Part shown: positions 35,035 to 43,913 of the stretch, one piece after another
How the letters are laid out: every line of letters starts with the position of its first letter
Numbering within the stretch: position 1 is the stretch's first letter
Assembly: GCF_000698595.1 (NCBI RefSeq)
Contig: NZ_JFHC01000004.1
Span: forward strand, 124,001 to 188,000
Reading direction: 5' to 3'
Origin: Caballeronia glathei
GTDB lineage: Bacteria > Pseudomonadota > Gammaproteobacteria > Burkholderiales > Burkholderiaceae
Length of the DNA stretch: 64,000 nt
Notes under the pieces: model-generated
What the model was told of the DNA's origin: nothing
What the model saw: only the letters and a program-made list of their open reading frames with translations
The model's database searches: none
Made by a program: the position numbers and the translations under genes

Positions 35035-36237
35035 CTACGATCCTTCCTGCGTCGGCGCCTGCACGCGCGCCTTCCACTGTCCGCCCTTCCCGCGCCAGTA
35101 CCTCACCGCCGAACCGATCGTCGCGCTGACATAGAACAATGCGACCACCGGCAGGACCGGCGCCCAGAGGAGCGACCTGCGGTAGTAGCGCAGCATCGGC
35201 GCATAGGCGATGCACGTGAGCGCCCACGCAGCGCACGCCGGCCAGGCGCGGGCGCCGAAGCCGAGCGCGAACACCGGCGGCACGATATAGATCAGCAGCA
35301 TCCCGACGAGCGTGCCCGCCAGCAGCAGCGGCGAGTAGCGCAGCTGCGTGAAGGCGGTGCGCGCGATCATGTTCCAGACGTCGCGCCAGTCCTCGTAAGG
35401 GCGCAGCGACTCGCTGCGCTCCGCCAGATCGAGCCGGATCGGCCGGGTGTGATTCCCTCCGTTGCGATGCTTGAGCCGCGCCGCGAGGCTGCAATCGTCG
35501 ATCAGTTCGCCGCGGATCGACTCGATCCCGCCCGCCTCGACGAGCGCCGAGCGGCGCACCATCATGCAGCCGCCCGCCGCGCCCGCGGTCGGCTTCTTCA
35601 CGTCGTTCACCCACGCGAACGGATACAGCTTCGCGAAAAAGAACACGAACGCCGGGATCAGCGCCTTCTCCCACGTCGAATCGCAGCGCAGGCGCACCAT
35701 CAGCGAGACCAGGTCGCGATCTTCCAGAATCGCGCGCGCGACGAGCTGCGACGCGGCATCGGCGGGGTGGTGGATGTCGGCGTCGGTGAGAAAGAGGAAG
35801 TCGGCGGGCAGCCCGAGCGAATCGACGGCTCCGATCCCCTGCGACTGCGCCCACACCTTGCCCGACCAGCCGGACGGCAGCGGCGCGGCCGTGAGCACGG
35901 TCAGGCGGTCTTCGAGGCCGAGTTCCCGGGCGGCCGCCTGGGCGGCGTCGGCGGTGCCGTCGGTGCTGTGGTCGTCGACGACGATCACGTGGAACGCGCC
36001 GGCGTAGTCCTGCTTGAGCAGGGAACCCACGGCGCGGCCGATCACGTCCACTTCGTTGCGCGCCGGAACGACGGCCACGAGCGCCGGCCACGCGCCGCGC
36101 CGCGCGATTTCGGCGTTGCCGACGGCGTGCAGTGTCGTCGCGCTGAGGGAGGGAGCGGGCACGGCGCGCCAGAAGCCGCCGCGCGCGAAAAACAGGACCA
36201 GCCAGATGACAAGGGACAGCCAGGCAATCAGTAGCAT
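35035..36237 (-). CDS. hpnB: hopene-associated glycosyltransferase HpnB
   Basis: 400 residues. An N-terminal membrane helix (MLLIAWLSLVIWLVLFFA) anchors a GT-A family 2 domain: VAVVPARNEVDVIGRAVGSL, VVDDHSTDGTAD, LFLTDADIHH (DXD-type metal site) and a QxxRW-like region replaced by YEDWRDVWNM; three more helices close the C-terminus. HpnB is found with squalene-hopene cyclase genes and is presumed to transfer a sugar to a hopanoid or carrier at the inner membrane; the reaction is not proven. The ATG at 36237 was chosen at the start of the anchor helix. It is divergent from ispH-hpnH, with 442 bp between. Confidence 0.88.
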   Translation of the reverse strand: MLLIAWLSLVIWLVLFFARGGFWRAVPAPSLSATTLHAVGNAEIARRGAWPALVAVVPARNEVDVIGRAVGSLLKQDYAGAFHVIVVDDHSTDGTADAAQAAARELGLEDRLTVLTAAPLPSGWSGKVWAQSQGIGAVDSLGLPADFLFLTDADIHHPADAASQLVARAILEDRDLVSLMVRLRCDSTWEKALIPAFVFFFAKLYPFAWVNDVKKPTAGAAGGCMMVRRSALVEAGGIESIRGELIDDCSLAARLKHRNGGNHTRPIRLDLAERSESLRPYEDWRDVWNMIARTAFTQLRYSPLLLAGTLVGMLLIYIVPPVFALGFGARAWPACAAWALTCIAYAPMLRYYRRSLLWAPVLPVVALFYVSATIGSAVRYWRGKGGQWKARVQAPTQEGS

Positions 36238-36679
36238 AGATGGACTCGGGAATTCGAGGGTCGGGCACGATGCGACCTGCGCAACGGTCACGCCAATGCA
36301 CGCCCATGCACGCCGCCGCTCCGTGGCGCGGGCTCACGGGGAGCCCGCGCGCGATGCGGTGAGGCTTCGCGCCGCGCATGAACAAAAGCAGACCGGCCGC
36401 AGCCGGAAGACCCGACAGTTTACTGGCTTACCGGTCTCGCCGTATTTGCACCCGTTTCTCCTTCGCCGGCGGGCTTTCCTGTACAACGAGCATCGAAAAA
36501 GCGAACGCGCTAGAATACGCGGTCAACTTCGACGCGAAGTTCAAGCGAAACGTTCCTTTTTACCGATCGTTTAAAAACTGGGTCCGCCAATCAGCATACA
36601 AATTGATCACGTGGACCCGACGCCAGGACCTTCGCGTCGGTTCCATTCGAAACCCGCGTCAGTCGGAGTTCGCCCGAAT
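36238..36679. promoter_or_regulatory. divergent intergenic region hpnB / ispH
   Basis: 442 bp. The part from about 36480 to 36610 is AT-rich by local standards and contains TAGAAT at 36511-36516, a plausible -10 element for ispH-hpnH, with no convincing -35. A frame runs through the region but shows no protein character. Confidence 0.4.
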
Positions 36680-37651
36680 ATGCGTATCATCCTTGCTCAA
36701 CCCCGCGGCTTTTGTGCGGGTGTGGTCCGCGCGATCGAGATCGTCGATCGGGCCCTCGAACGACACGGCGCGCCCGTCTACGTGCGCCATGAGATCGTTC
36801 ACAACCGGCACGTCGTCGACAACCTTCGCAGCAAGGGCGCGCGCTTCGTCGAGGAGCTCGACGAAGTGCCGCACGGCGCGGTCGCGATTTTCAGCGCGCA
36901 CGGCGTCGCCCAGACCGTCGAAGCGGACGCGCAGGCGCGCGGCCTCGACGTGCTCGACGCCACCTGCCCGCTCGTCACGAAGGTTCACGTGCAGGGCCGG
37001 CAGTACGTCGCGCAGGGGCGCACGCTGATCCTGATCGGCCATGCGGGGCATCCGGAAGTGGAAGGCACGATCGGCCAGATTCCGGGCACCGTCGTCTTGG
37101 TGCAGAGCGAAGCGGAAGTCGCGACGCTCAATCTGCCCGTCGATACGCCGATGGCCTACGTGACGCAGACCACGTTGTCGGTGGACGACACACGCGGCAT
37201 CATCGACGCGCTGCAGCGCCGCTTCACCGATATCGTCGGCCCCGACACGCGCGATATCTGCTACGCGACGCAGAACCGGCAGGCCGCCGTGCGTGAGCTG
37301 TCCACGCAGGTGGACGTGCTGCTCGTGGTGGGCGCCACCAATAGTTCGAACTCGAACCGCCTGCGCGAGATCGGTGCCGAAAGCGGCGTGCCGAGCTACC
37401 TCGTCGCGGACGGGTCGGAAGTGAAGCCGGAGTGGTTTGCGAATGCGCAGGCCGTCGGCATCACGGCGGGCGCCTCGGCGCCCGAGGAAATGGTCAGACA
37501 CGTAATTGACGCGCTGCGCGCGCTCGGCCACGTCGAGGTTTCGACAATGGACGGCCGCGAAGAGAAAGTCGAATTCAAACTCCCCGCGAAGCTGACGCAA
37601 CCGCTTGCCGCGGTCGCCGCGACGGCCACTCGTGAAGACTACGAAGATTAA
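36680..37651 (+). CDS. ispH: 4-hydroxy-3-methylbut-2-enyl diphosphate reductase
   Basis: 323 residues. The three cluster cysteines are C12 (PRGFCAGV), C96 (DATCPLV) and C194 (ICYATQNR), and the proton donor is E126 in HPEVEGT; SSNSNRL near residue 235 binds the diphosphate. IspH is the last enzyme of the MEP pathway, producing isopentenyl and dimethylallyl diphosphates in the cytoplasm. The start at 36680 has GGAG upstream; the open frame reaches 23 codons further but is unlike IspH. The gene is 14 bp before hpnH, so its expression is tied to hopanoid synthesis. Many Burkholderia have another ispH near lspA/fkpB elsewhere; this may be the extra copy. Confidence 0.95.
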   Translation: MRIILAQPRGFCAGVVRAIEIVDRALERHGAPVYVRHEIVHNRHVVDNLRSKGARFVEELDEVPHGAVAIFSAHGVAQTVEADAQARGLDVLDATCPLVTKVHVQGRQYVAQGRTLILIGHAGHPEVEGTIGQIPGTVVLVQSEAEVATLNLPVDTPMAYVTQTTLSVDDTRGIIDALQRRFTDIVGPDTRDICYATQNRQAAVRELSTQVDVLLVVGATNSSNSNRLREIGAESGVPSYLVADGSEVKPEWFANAQAVGITAGASAPEEMVRHVIDALRALGHVEVSTMDGREEKVEFKLPAKLTQPLAAVAATATREDYED

Positions 37652-37665
37652 GGAGAGGACGCAAA

Positions 37666-38826
37666 TTGTCTATTCCGATGCTGCAAAAAGTCCGGGTTGG
37701 CGCGTACATCGCGCGCCAGCACTTCATGCGCAACAAGCGCTATCCGCTCGCGCTCATGCTCGAGCCGCTCTTTCGCTGCAATCTCGCCTGTAACGGCTGC
37801 GGCAAGATCGACTATCCGGACCCTATCCTGAACCAGCGCCTGTCGCTCGAAGAGTGCCTCGGCGCCGTCGACGAATGCGGCGCACCGGTCGTTTCCATCG
37901 CGGGCGGCGAGCCGCTGCTGCACAAGGAAATGCCGCAGGTCGTGAAGGGCATCATCGCGCGCAAGAAGTTCGTGTATCTCTGCACGAACGCGCTCCTGAT
38001 GGAAAAGAAGATGGACGACTACGAGCCGAGCCCGTACTTCGTGTGGTCCGTCCACCTCGACGGCGACCAGGCGATGCACGATCACTCGGTGTCGCAGGAC
38101 GGCGTCTACGACAAGGCCGTCAAGGCGATCAGGGAAGCGAAGCGCCGCGGCTTTCGCGTGAACATCAACTGCACGCTCTTCAACGACGCGAGCCCGGAAC
38201 GCGTCGCCGCGTTCTTCGACACGCTCGGGCCGATGGGCGTGGACGGCATCACCGTGTCGCCGGGCTACGCGTACGAGCGCGCGCCGGACCAGCAGCACTT
38301 CCTGAACCGCGACAAGACCAAGACGCTGTTCCGCGAAATCTTCAGGCGCGGCAACAACGGCAAGAACTGGTCGTTCAGCCAGTCGGCGATGTTCCTCGAT
38401 TTCCTGGCGGGCAACCAGACGTACCAGTGCACGCCCTGGGGCAACCCGGCGCGCACGGTGTTCGGCTGGCAGCGTCCGTGCTATCTGCTCGGCGAAGGGT
38501 ATGCGAAGACCTTCAAGGAACTGATGGAAACCACCGAGTGGGAAAAGTACGGCACGGGCAACTATGAGAAGTGCGCGGACTGCATGGTCCACAGCGGCTT
38601 CGAAGCGACCGCGGTGATGGATACCGTCGCGCACCCGCTGAAGGCGCTGGGCGTGTCCTTGCGCGGCCCGCGTACGGAAGGCGCGTACGCGAAGGATCTG
38701 CCGATCGACAAGCAGCGTCCGGCGGAATACGTGTTCTCGAGGCACGTCGAGATCAAGCTGGAAGAGATCGGCCGCGCTAAGAAGAGCGTCAAGAAGGAAT
38801 CGAAGCAGGCTGCGGCAGCTCACTAA
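37666..38826 (+). CDS. hpnH: radical SAM adenosyl-hopene transferase HpnH
   Basis: 386 residues. The radical SAM cluster motif is C38-C42-C45 in FRCNLACNGCGK, followed by IAGGEPLLH and a C-terminal SPASM-like cysteine set (CADCMVHSGFEA). HpnH joins the 5'-deoxyadenosyl group of SAM to the hopene (diploptene) side chain, giving adenosylhopane, the precursor of extended hopanoids. The start is a TTG at 37666: AGGAGAGG lies 8-10 nt before it and the resulting MSIPMLQKVRVGAYI matches the conserved N-terminus of HpnH; the next ATG (37678) would remove four conserved residues. A hairpin follows the gene. Confidence 0.95.
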   Translation: MSIPMLQKVRVGAYIARQHFMRNKRYPLALMLEPLFRCNLACNGCGKIDYPDPILNQRLSLEECLGAVDECGAPVVSIAGGEPLLHKEMPQVVKGIIARKKFVYLCTNALLMEKKMDDYEPSPYFVWSVHLDGDQAMHDHSVSQDGVYDKAVKAIREAKRRGFRVNINCTLFNDASPERVAAFFDTLGPMGVDGITVSPGYAYERAPDQQHFLNRDKTKTLFREIFRRGNNGKNWSFSQSAMFLDFLAGNQTYQCTPWGNPARTVFGWQRPCYLLGEGYAKTFKELMETTEWEKYGTGNYEKCADCMVHSGFEATAVMDTVAHPLKALGVSLRGPRTEGAYAKDLPIDKQRPAEYVFSRHVEIKLEEIGRAKKSVKKESKQAAAAH

Positions 38827-38850
38827 CGATCCGGCCACGCGGTGAACATG

Positions 38851-38910
38851 ACGGGCAGATGAGGTCGCTTTTCGGGCGATTTCATCTGCCCGTCTGCTTT
38901 GGCGTTTTTT
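38851..38910 (+). terminator. terminator after ispH-hpnH
   Basis: Arms ACGGGCAGATGA (38851-38862) and TCATCTGCCCGT (38882-38893) are perfectly complementary over 12 bp with inner pairing of TCGC/GCGA; a T-rich tract ending in TTTTTT follows at 38905-38910, slightly far from the stem. Confidence 0.6.
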
Positions 38911-38981
38911 GTCGCCGCGCGCGAGTGGCGCGCGCCGGCCGCAGTACGATCGTCGCTCTTTGAAAGGACGCGCTGGAAGTC

Positions 38982-39233
38982 ATGACCCAATACAACGTTT
39001 TGATCAACCTCGGCAAGGCCGATCTGGACGACTACACCCTGCTCGGACGAACGCTGCGCAAGCTCGGATTCGACGAGATGAAGGCCGCGCAGGTCGGCGG
39101 CGATTTCCGGCTCATGCCGGCGAGCTACCGGTATTCCAGCGATGTCGAGGATATGACGGCCGTGCGGGACAAGGCGTTGAGGTCCGCGAAGAGCGTGTCG
39201 GCGGGGGCGGTGGTGCTGGTTTCGAAGGTTTGA
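38982..39233 (+). CDS. hypothetical protein, 83 residues
   Basis: Begins MTQYNVLINLGKADLDDYTL and continues with LGRTLRKLGFDEMKAAQVGG; alternating charged and hydrophobic residues suggest a small alpha/beta domain reminiscent of a ferredoxin-like fold. No cysteine, no signal peptide, no recognised family. The preceding AAAGGACG could serve as ribosome binding site. It stands alone between the hpnH terminator and the convergent toxin gene. Confidence 0.55.
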   Translation: MTQYNVLINLGKADLDDYTLLGRTLRKLGFDEMKAAQVGGDFRLMPASYRYSSDVEDMTAVRDKALRSAKSVSAGAVVLVSKV

Positions 39234-39243
39234 GGGTTTCGGG

Positions 39244-39639
39244 CTACCAGATCGTCTTGACGTGGGGATAAGCGCGAATTTTCTGGTCCTTCGTGATCAG
39301 CGGGGCCGCGAACATCCGCGCCGTGGCGACGATCATTCGGTCCGCCGGATCCTTGTGGAAGTCGCCGGGAAGTTTCACGGAACTGGTAGCGATCTCGTTG
39401 TCGACCGGCACGAACCTCACGGCTTCAACTTCATTGACGGCGGAAAGCCAAGCCGCCACATCCATCGAGAACGTCAGCTTCCCCCGCTCGACGAGTTGTG
39501 AAATCTCCCACACGCTGATCGACGAAACGATGATTTCGCCGCCGTCATGCTCGCGATCGATCGCAGCCCTGGCCTTTTTCCCCAGCAGGTCGTCGCCGTT
39601 GACCCACCACACCAGCGCGTGCGTATCCAGAACAATCAC
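39244..39639 (-). CDS. vapC: PIN-domain toxin, VapC type
   Basis: 131 residues. The PIN ribonuclease fold shows the acidic residues D5 (VIVLDTHALVWW), E in SVWEISQL, and D in DPADRMIVATA; KDQKIRAYP near the end is also typical. VapC toxins cut RNA and are neutralised by the partner antitoxin. The start is the GTG at 39639, overlapping the antitoxin stop (GTGA) and preceded by GGAGGCGGG. This subfamily (with WWVNGDD near the N-terminus) commonly pairs with Phd/YefM-type antitoxins, as here. Confidence 0.85.
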   Translation of the reverse strand: MIVLDTHALVWWVNGDDLLGKKARAAIDREHDGGEIIVSSISVWEISQLVERGKLTFSMDVAAWLSAVNEVEAVRFVPVDNEIATSSVKLPGDFHKDPADRMIVATARMFAAPLITKDQKIRAYPHVKTIW

Positions 39640-39875
39640 TGGCCCGCCTCCCATTCATCCTCGCCGACGGGCTCCAACGGATCGTCATAGCGCAGCACGG
39701 AACCGCGCAGCACATTCAGCGGATCACGCTTCGCCTCCGGCCGATACGGCCGCACCTCCAGGGTCGGCTTTCCGTGGTCGGTCACGATCAGACTTTCACC
39801 TGATGATTCGACTAGCCGGAAATATTCAAGCGCCTTCGCCTTGAATTCCGATTTGGAAACCTGCTTGTTCGGCAT
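39636..39875 (-). CDS. Phd/YefM-type antitoxin
   Basis: 79 residues. KSEFKAKALEYFRLVESSGES followed by LIVTDHGKPTLEVRPY is the N-terminal DNA-binding and dimerisation fold of Phd/YefM antitoxins; the acidic C-terminal part (LEPVGEDEWEAG) would wrap the toxin. Antitoxin precedes toxin with a 4 bp overlap, the usual order, giving early supply of the labile antidote. A palindrome 18 bp upstream is a good candidate for autoregulation. Confidence 0.85.
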   Translation of the reverse strand: MPNKQVSKSEFKAKALEYFRLVESSGESLIVTDHGKPTLEVRPYRPEAKRDPLNVLRGSVLRYDDPLEPVGEDEWEAGQ

Positions 39876-39892
39876 ACTGCGCCCCTGGTCAC

Positions 39893-39906
39893 ATGACTAT
39901 GGTCAT
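39893..39906 (-). promoter_or_regulatory. candidate operator of the toxin-antitoxin operon
   Basis: ATGAC-tatg-GTCAT is an inverted repeat with perfect 5 bp arms, 18 bp upstream of the antitoxin ATG. Phd/YefM proteins bind such short palindromes in their own promoter. Assignment is by position and symmetry only. Confidence 0.5.
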
Positions 39907-39946
39907 TTTAACACCTGAAAGGGCCGGCTACGGATGAGTCAAAAAC

Positions 39947-39975
39947 AAAAAAACGCGACGGCCTTCGCCGTCGCG
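39947..39975 (-). terminator. terminator of the cstA operon
   Basis: Nine-bp arms CGCGACGGC / GCCGTCGCG around a CTTC loop; on the minus strand the stem is followed by a T-run (TTTTTTTG). It lies 39 bp beyond the stop of the YbdD-like gene. Confidence 0.88.
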
Positions 39976-40013
39976 CTTCTTCAAAACCATCCGCCCGAAG
40001 CCGGATCAGGCCG

Positions 40014-40208
40014 TCAGCAGCATTTCCCCGCGCCCGATCCGTACCGCGCTTCCTGCCGTTCGCGGAAAAACTCCTCATACGTCATGACCGGGCGGTCCGG
40101 ATGCGTCGCCTGCATGTGCGAGACGTACACGTCGTAGTCGGGCAGCCCGACCATCAGGCGCATCGCCTGGCCGAGATAGCGCCCGGCCTGTCGAAGATCG
40201 GTGAACAT
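40014..40208 (-). CDS. YbdD/YjiX-family small protein
   Basis: 64 residues: [21 protein letters not shown] followed by [32 protein letters not shown], the conserved core of YbdD/YjiX, and a Cys-Cys end. These small proteins are encoded directly after CstA-type carriers and are needed for pyruvate uptake together with the carrier in Escherichia coli. Here it is 19 bp after cstA, in the same operon, and a terminator follows. Confidence 0.9.
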   Translation of the reverse strand: MFTDLRQAGRYLGQAMRLMVGLPDYDVYVSHMQATHPDRPVMTYEEFFRERQEARYGSGAGKCC

Positions 40209-40227
40209 GCTGTTCTCCAGTTGGACC

Positions 40228-42318
40228 TCAATGGCCGGAACGAACCGACGCGCCCACAGCCGTTGCCGCCGGCATCGCCTCGAACGGCGTTTCGCGCACC
40301 GTCGGCCTCGCTTCGCCGCGCGCGCGCATCACGGCCAGCACGCCGTAGATCACGATGCTCACCACCACGAAGATGAAGAGGCCCGCAAGCGCCGCATCGA
40401 TGTAGTCGTTGAAGATGATCCGGCGCATCTCGTCGAGCGACTTCGCCGGCGCCATGACCTTGCCCGCCTCGAGCGCCTCGTTCAGCCGCGAGGCGTGCGC
40501 GAGGAAGCCCACCTTCGGGCTGGGGTCGAAAATCTTCTGCCAGCCGGCCGTCAGCGTGCAGATCAGCAGCCAGACCGTCGGCACGACCGTCACCCATGCG
40601 TAGCGCTCGCGCTTCATCTTGAACAGCACGACCGTACCGAGCGTGAGCGCGATACCGGCGAGCATCTGGTTCGAGATGCCGAAGAGCGGCCACAGCGTGT
40701 TGATGCCGCCGAACGGATCGACCACGCCCTGATACAGGAAGTAGCCCCATGCGGCGACGCACAGCGCGGTCGCGGTCAGGTTCGCCGGCAGCGAATCCGT
40801 GCGGCGCAGCGCCGGCGCGAACGTCCCGAGCAGATCCTGCAGCATGAAGCGTCCGGCGCGCGTGCCGGCGTCGACCGCGGTCAGGATGAAGAGGGCTTCG
40901 AACAGGATCGCGAAGTGGTACCAGAACGCCATCATCGCCGGGCCGCCGATCACCTGATGCAGGATCTGCGCCATGCCCACCGCGAGTGTCGGCGCACCGC
41001 CCGCACGCGCGACGATCGTCGTTTCGCCGACCGCCTTCGCCGTGGACGTCAGCATGTCAGGCGTGAGCGCGAAGCCCCAGCCGCTCACCGTGGCCGCGAC
41101 CGCTTCGGGCGTCGTGCCGAGCAGCGCCGCCGGGCTGTTCATCGCGAAATAGATGCCCGGCTCGATCACGCAGGCGGCGACGAGCGCCATGATCGCGACG
41201 AACGATTCCATCAGCATCGCGCCGTAGCCGATGAGGCGCATGTTGACTTCGTTGTCGATCATCTTCGGCGTCGTGCCCGACGAGATCAGCGCGTGGAAGC
41301 CCGACACCGCGCCGCACGCGATCGTGATGAAGAGAAACGGGAACAGGTTGCCCGCCCAGACGGGGCCGGAGCCGTCGACGAACTTCGTGAACGCCGGCAT
41401 CTTCAGCTCGGGCGCAACGATCAAAATGCCGATCGCAAGGCCGAGAATCGTGCCGATCTTGAGGAACGTCGAGAGATAGTCGCGCGGCGCGAGCAGGAGC
41501 CACACCGGCAGCACCGACGCGATGAAGCCGTAGCCGATCAGGATCCAGGTGAGCTGCGTGCCGGTGAACGTGAACATCGGCGCGAGCGTCGCGGATTCGC
41601 TGACGTGCTGGCCGTACACGATCGCGAACATCAGGCCGAGGAAGCCGATGATCGACACCTCGCCGATCTTGCCCGGACGGATGTAGCGCGTGTACACGCC
41701 CATGAAGATCGCGATCGGTATCGTCGCGGCGACGGTGAACGTACCCCACGGCGAGCCGGTCAGCGCCTTCACGACGATCAGCGCGAGCACCGCGAGAATG
41801 ATCACCATGATGAGGAACGCGCCGAACAGCGCGATCACGCCGGGCACGAGGCCGAGCTCCATCTTGATCAGGTCGCCGAGCGAACGGCCGTCGCGGCGCG
41901 TCGAGATGAAAAGCACGATGAAGTCCTGCACCGCGCCCGCGAACACGACGCCCGCGAGAATCCACAGCATGCCGGGCGTGTAGCCCATCTGCGCGGCGAG
42001 CACCGGGCCGACGAGCGGCCCCGCGCCTGCGATCGCAGCGAAGTGGTGCCCGAACAGCACGTACTTGTTGGTCGGCACGTAGTCGAGGCCGTCGTTGTGC
42101 CGCACGGCCGGGGTCATGCGCAGCCCGTCGAGCTGCAGCACCTTGCTGGCGATAAAGCGTGAGTAGAAGCGGTACGCGATCAAGTACACGCAGACCGCGG
42201 CGATCACGATCCAGAGCGCGCTGATCCGCTCACCGTGCGCCAAGGCGATAGTGCCGAATGCGAACGCGCCCAATAGCGCGAGCGCGATCCAGACCAGGAA
42301 TCCGGATGCCCGATTCAT
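40228..42318 (-). CDS. cstA: CstA-family pyruvate/peptide carrier
   Basis: 696 residues with some 16-18 membrane helices. [25 protein letters not shown] is the signature of the CstA family, and [23 protein letters not shown] sequence is found near residue 350. In Escherichia coli members of this family (CstA, BtsT) import pyruvate with protons and, less clearly, peptides, during carbon limitation. CAGGAGACGCC precedes the ATG at 42318. It is co-transcribed with a YbdD-like gene and divergent from a Cache-domain kinase/NarL-type regulator pair, which probably senses the substrate or another carboxylate and controls cstA. Confidence 0.93.
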   Translation of the reverse strand: MNRASGFLVWIALALLGAFAFGTIALAHGERISALWIVIAAVCVYLIAYRFYSRFIASKVLQLDGLRMTPAVRHNDGLDYVPTNKYVLFGHHFAAIAGAGPLVGPVLAAQMGYTPGMLWILAGVVFAGAVQDFIVLFISTRRDGRSLGDLIKMELGLVPGVIALFGAFLIMVIILAVLALIVVKALTGSPWGTFTVAATIPIAIFMGVYTRYIRPGKIGEVSIIGFLGLMFAIVYGQHVSESATLAPMFTFTGTQLTWILIGYGFIASVLPVWLLLAPRDYLSTFLKIGTILGLAIGILIVAPELKMPAFTKFVDGSGPVWAGNLFPFLFITIACGAVSGFHALISSGTTPKMIDNEVNMRLIGYGAMLMESFVAIMALVAACVIEPGIYFAMNSPAALLGTTPEAVAATVSGWGFALTPDMLTSTAKAVGETTIVARAGGAPTLAVGMAQILHQVIGGPAMMAFWYHFAILFEALFILTAVDAGTRAGRFMLQDLLGTFAPALRRTDSLPANLTATALCVAAWGYFLYQGVVDPFGGINTLWPLFGISNQMLAGIALTLGTVVLFKMKRERYAWVTVVPTVWLLICTLTAGWQKIFDPSPKVGFLAHASRLNEALEAGKVMAPAKSLDEMRRIIFNDYIDAALAGLFIFVVVSIVIYGVLAVMRARGEARPTVRETPFEAMPAATAVGASVRSGH

Positions 42319-42441
42319 GGCGTCTCCTGTTTTTTAGTTTGAAATGCCCGATTTGTCTGATGGACACTTCGGGCGCACCGCGCCGGTGGGCGCTTTGGCC
42401 GTGTAGTATTCGCCTTCGCCGCATCCCTTACAAGCGGACAA

Positions 42442-42472
42442 CTACGTAAGCCATCTACGTAAAATTACGTAG
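42442..42472. promoter_or_regulatory. three TACGTA sites in the cstA / kinase intergenic region
   Basis: CTACGTAA occurs at 42442-42449 and 42455-42462, and its inverse TTACGTAG at 42465-42472. The last two form a palindrome with 8 bp arms and a 2 nt centre; the first copy is a direct repeat 13 bp away. The cluster is 22-53 bp before the kinase ATG (42495) and about 125 bp before cstA. It is a good candidate binding site for the NarL-type regulator encoded at 43903. Confidence 0.65.
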
Positions 42473-42494
42473 CACAACGCGGTTTTTGCCCGTC

Positions 42495-43913
42495 ATGAAT
42501 CTCAAAGCGAAGATCTTTCTACTGGCGATCGTCCCGTTCGCGGTTGCGATCGGGGGCATCGAATATGGCGTGCGCCAGCAGGCGACGACGCTCGCCGAGT
42601 CGCAGCACGCGACGATGCAGGCCGCCTACATGTCGAGCAAGGAAATCGAGCTGAGGCACTACGTCGAGCTCGCGCAAAGCGCGATCGCGCCGTATTACGA
42701 CGTGCCCCCCGGCACGCCGCGCGAGGAAGCCGAGCGGCAGAAGCTCGCGCTCGACGCACTGCAGCAACTCGACTTCGGCACCGACGGCTATTTCTTCGTC
42801 TACACGATGCACGGCACCTCGCTGATGCACCCGCGCCAGCCGGATCTCGTCGGCCGCGACCTCTGGACGATGCGCGACCCCGCGGGAGAACTCACGATCC
42901 AGCAGCTCATCCGCGAAGCCTCGCGCGGCGGCGGCTATGTGCGCTACGTGTGGCGCCGTCCGTCGACGGGCCAGCTCGCGCCGAAGCTCGGCTATGTCGT
43001 GCCGCTCGAACGCTGGGGCTGGATGATCGGCACGGGCATCTATCTCGAGGACGTCGAAACGACGCTCGCGCGCATCGACGAGCGCGCCTCCGCGAACATC
43101 GACCGCACCGTGATGTGGATCGGCGCAATCGCGCTCGCGGCGCTCGCCGTCATCGCCGCGTGCGCAGCCGTGCTGAACATCAGCGAGCATCGCAGCGCCG
43201 ACGCCAAGCTGAAGCGCCTCGCGCGGCAGGTGGTGGATTCGCAGGAGCAGGAACGCGCGCGGCTCTCGCGCGAACTGCACGACGGCATCAGCCAGATGCT
43301 CGTCTCGGTAAAGCTGCTGCTCGAATCCGCGCTCGCGCGCTTCGAGCGCGGCGAGACGCGCGTGCCCGCCGCGGAAGCCGCGCTCGCCACCGGCCTCGGC
43401 AGGCTTTCCGGCACGTTGCGCGAAGTGCGGCGCATCTCGCACGCGCTGCGCCCCGCCATGCTCGACGACCTCGGCCTCGCCGCGGCGCTCGAACAGCTCG
43501 CGCGCGAACTGGACGAACAGGGCGCGATCGAAGTGCGCTTCGAGTCCGTGACGGCGCGTTCGGGCGCGCGCGCGGCGCTACCCGACCCCGTCAATACGGT
43601 ATTCTTTCGGATCGCTCAGGAAGCGTTGACCAACATCGTGCAGCATTCGAAGGCGACGCGCGCCGCGCTCACGCTAGAACTCGCGCCGGGCGGCGTGACG
43701 CTCACCATCGCGGACAACGGCGAAGGCTTCGACGTCGACGCGGCGCTTGCCGATCTGCGCGGCGGCGTCGGCCTGCGCAACATGCGCGAGCGGCTCGATG
43801 CGCTCGGCGGCACGCTCGAAATCGAATCGCAGATTGGCCGGACGGTGATCGCCGCGACGGTCCCGCTGCCGCTCGCCGCCCCGACCATGCAAGGATTTTC
43901 CGATGACCTCTAG
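42495..43913 (+). CDS. Cache-domain sensor histidine kinase, NarX/DegS type
   Basis: 472 residues. Membrane helices at about 7-25 and 207-228 enclose an sCache_2 domain (DFGTDGYFFVYTMHGTSLMHP, VGRDLWTMRDPAG, GWMIGTGIYLEDV), which in relatives binds small carboxylates such as pyruvate, acetate or propionate. The kinase is HisKA_3 type with H262 in RLSRELHDGISQMLV, followed by N- and G-boxes (ALTNIVQHS, DNGEGF, GVGLRNMRERL). The start at ATG 42495 was preferred over a TTG 3 codons upstream. The gene overlaps its response regulator by 11 bp and is divergent from cstA. Confidence 0.9.
   Translation: MNLKAKIFLLAIVPFAVAIGGIEYGVRQQATTLAESQHATMQAAYMSSKEIELRHYVELAQSAIAPYYDVPPGTPREEAERQKLALDALQQLDFGTDGYFFVYTMHGTSLMHPRQPDLVGRDLWTMRDPAGELTIQQLIREASRGGGYVRYVWRRPSTGQLAPKLGYVVPLERWGWMIGTGIYLEDVETTLARIDERASANIDRTVMWIGAIALAALAVIAACAAVLNISEHRSADAKLKRLARQVVDSQEQERARLSRELHDGISQMLVSVKLLLESALARFERGETRVPAAEAALATGLGRLSGTLREVRRISHALRPAMLDDLGLAAALEQLARELDEQGAIEVRFESVTARSGARAALPDPVNTVFFRIAQEALTNIVQHSKATRAALTLELAPGGVTLTIADNGEGFDVDAALADLRGGVGLRNMRERLDALGGTLEIESQIGRTVIAATVPLPLAAPTMQGFSDDL

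Noticed and set aside
40201..42162. 653-codon plus-strand ORF
   Set aside because: Antisense to cstA.
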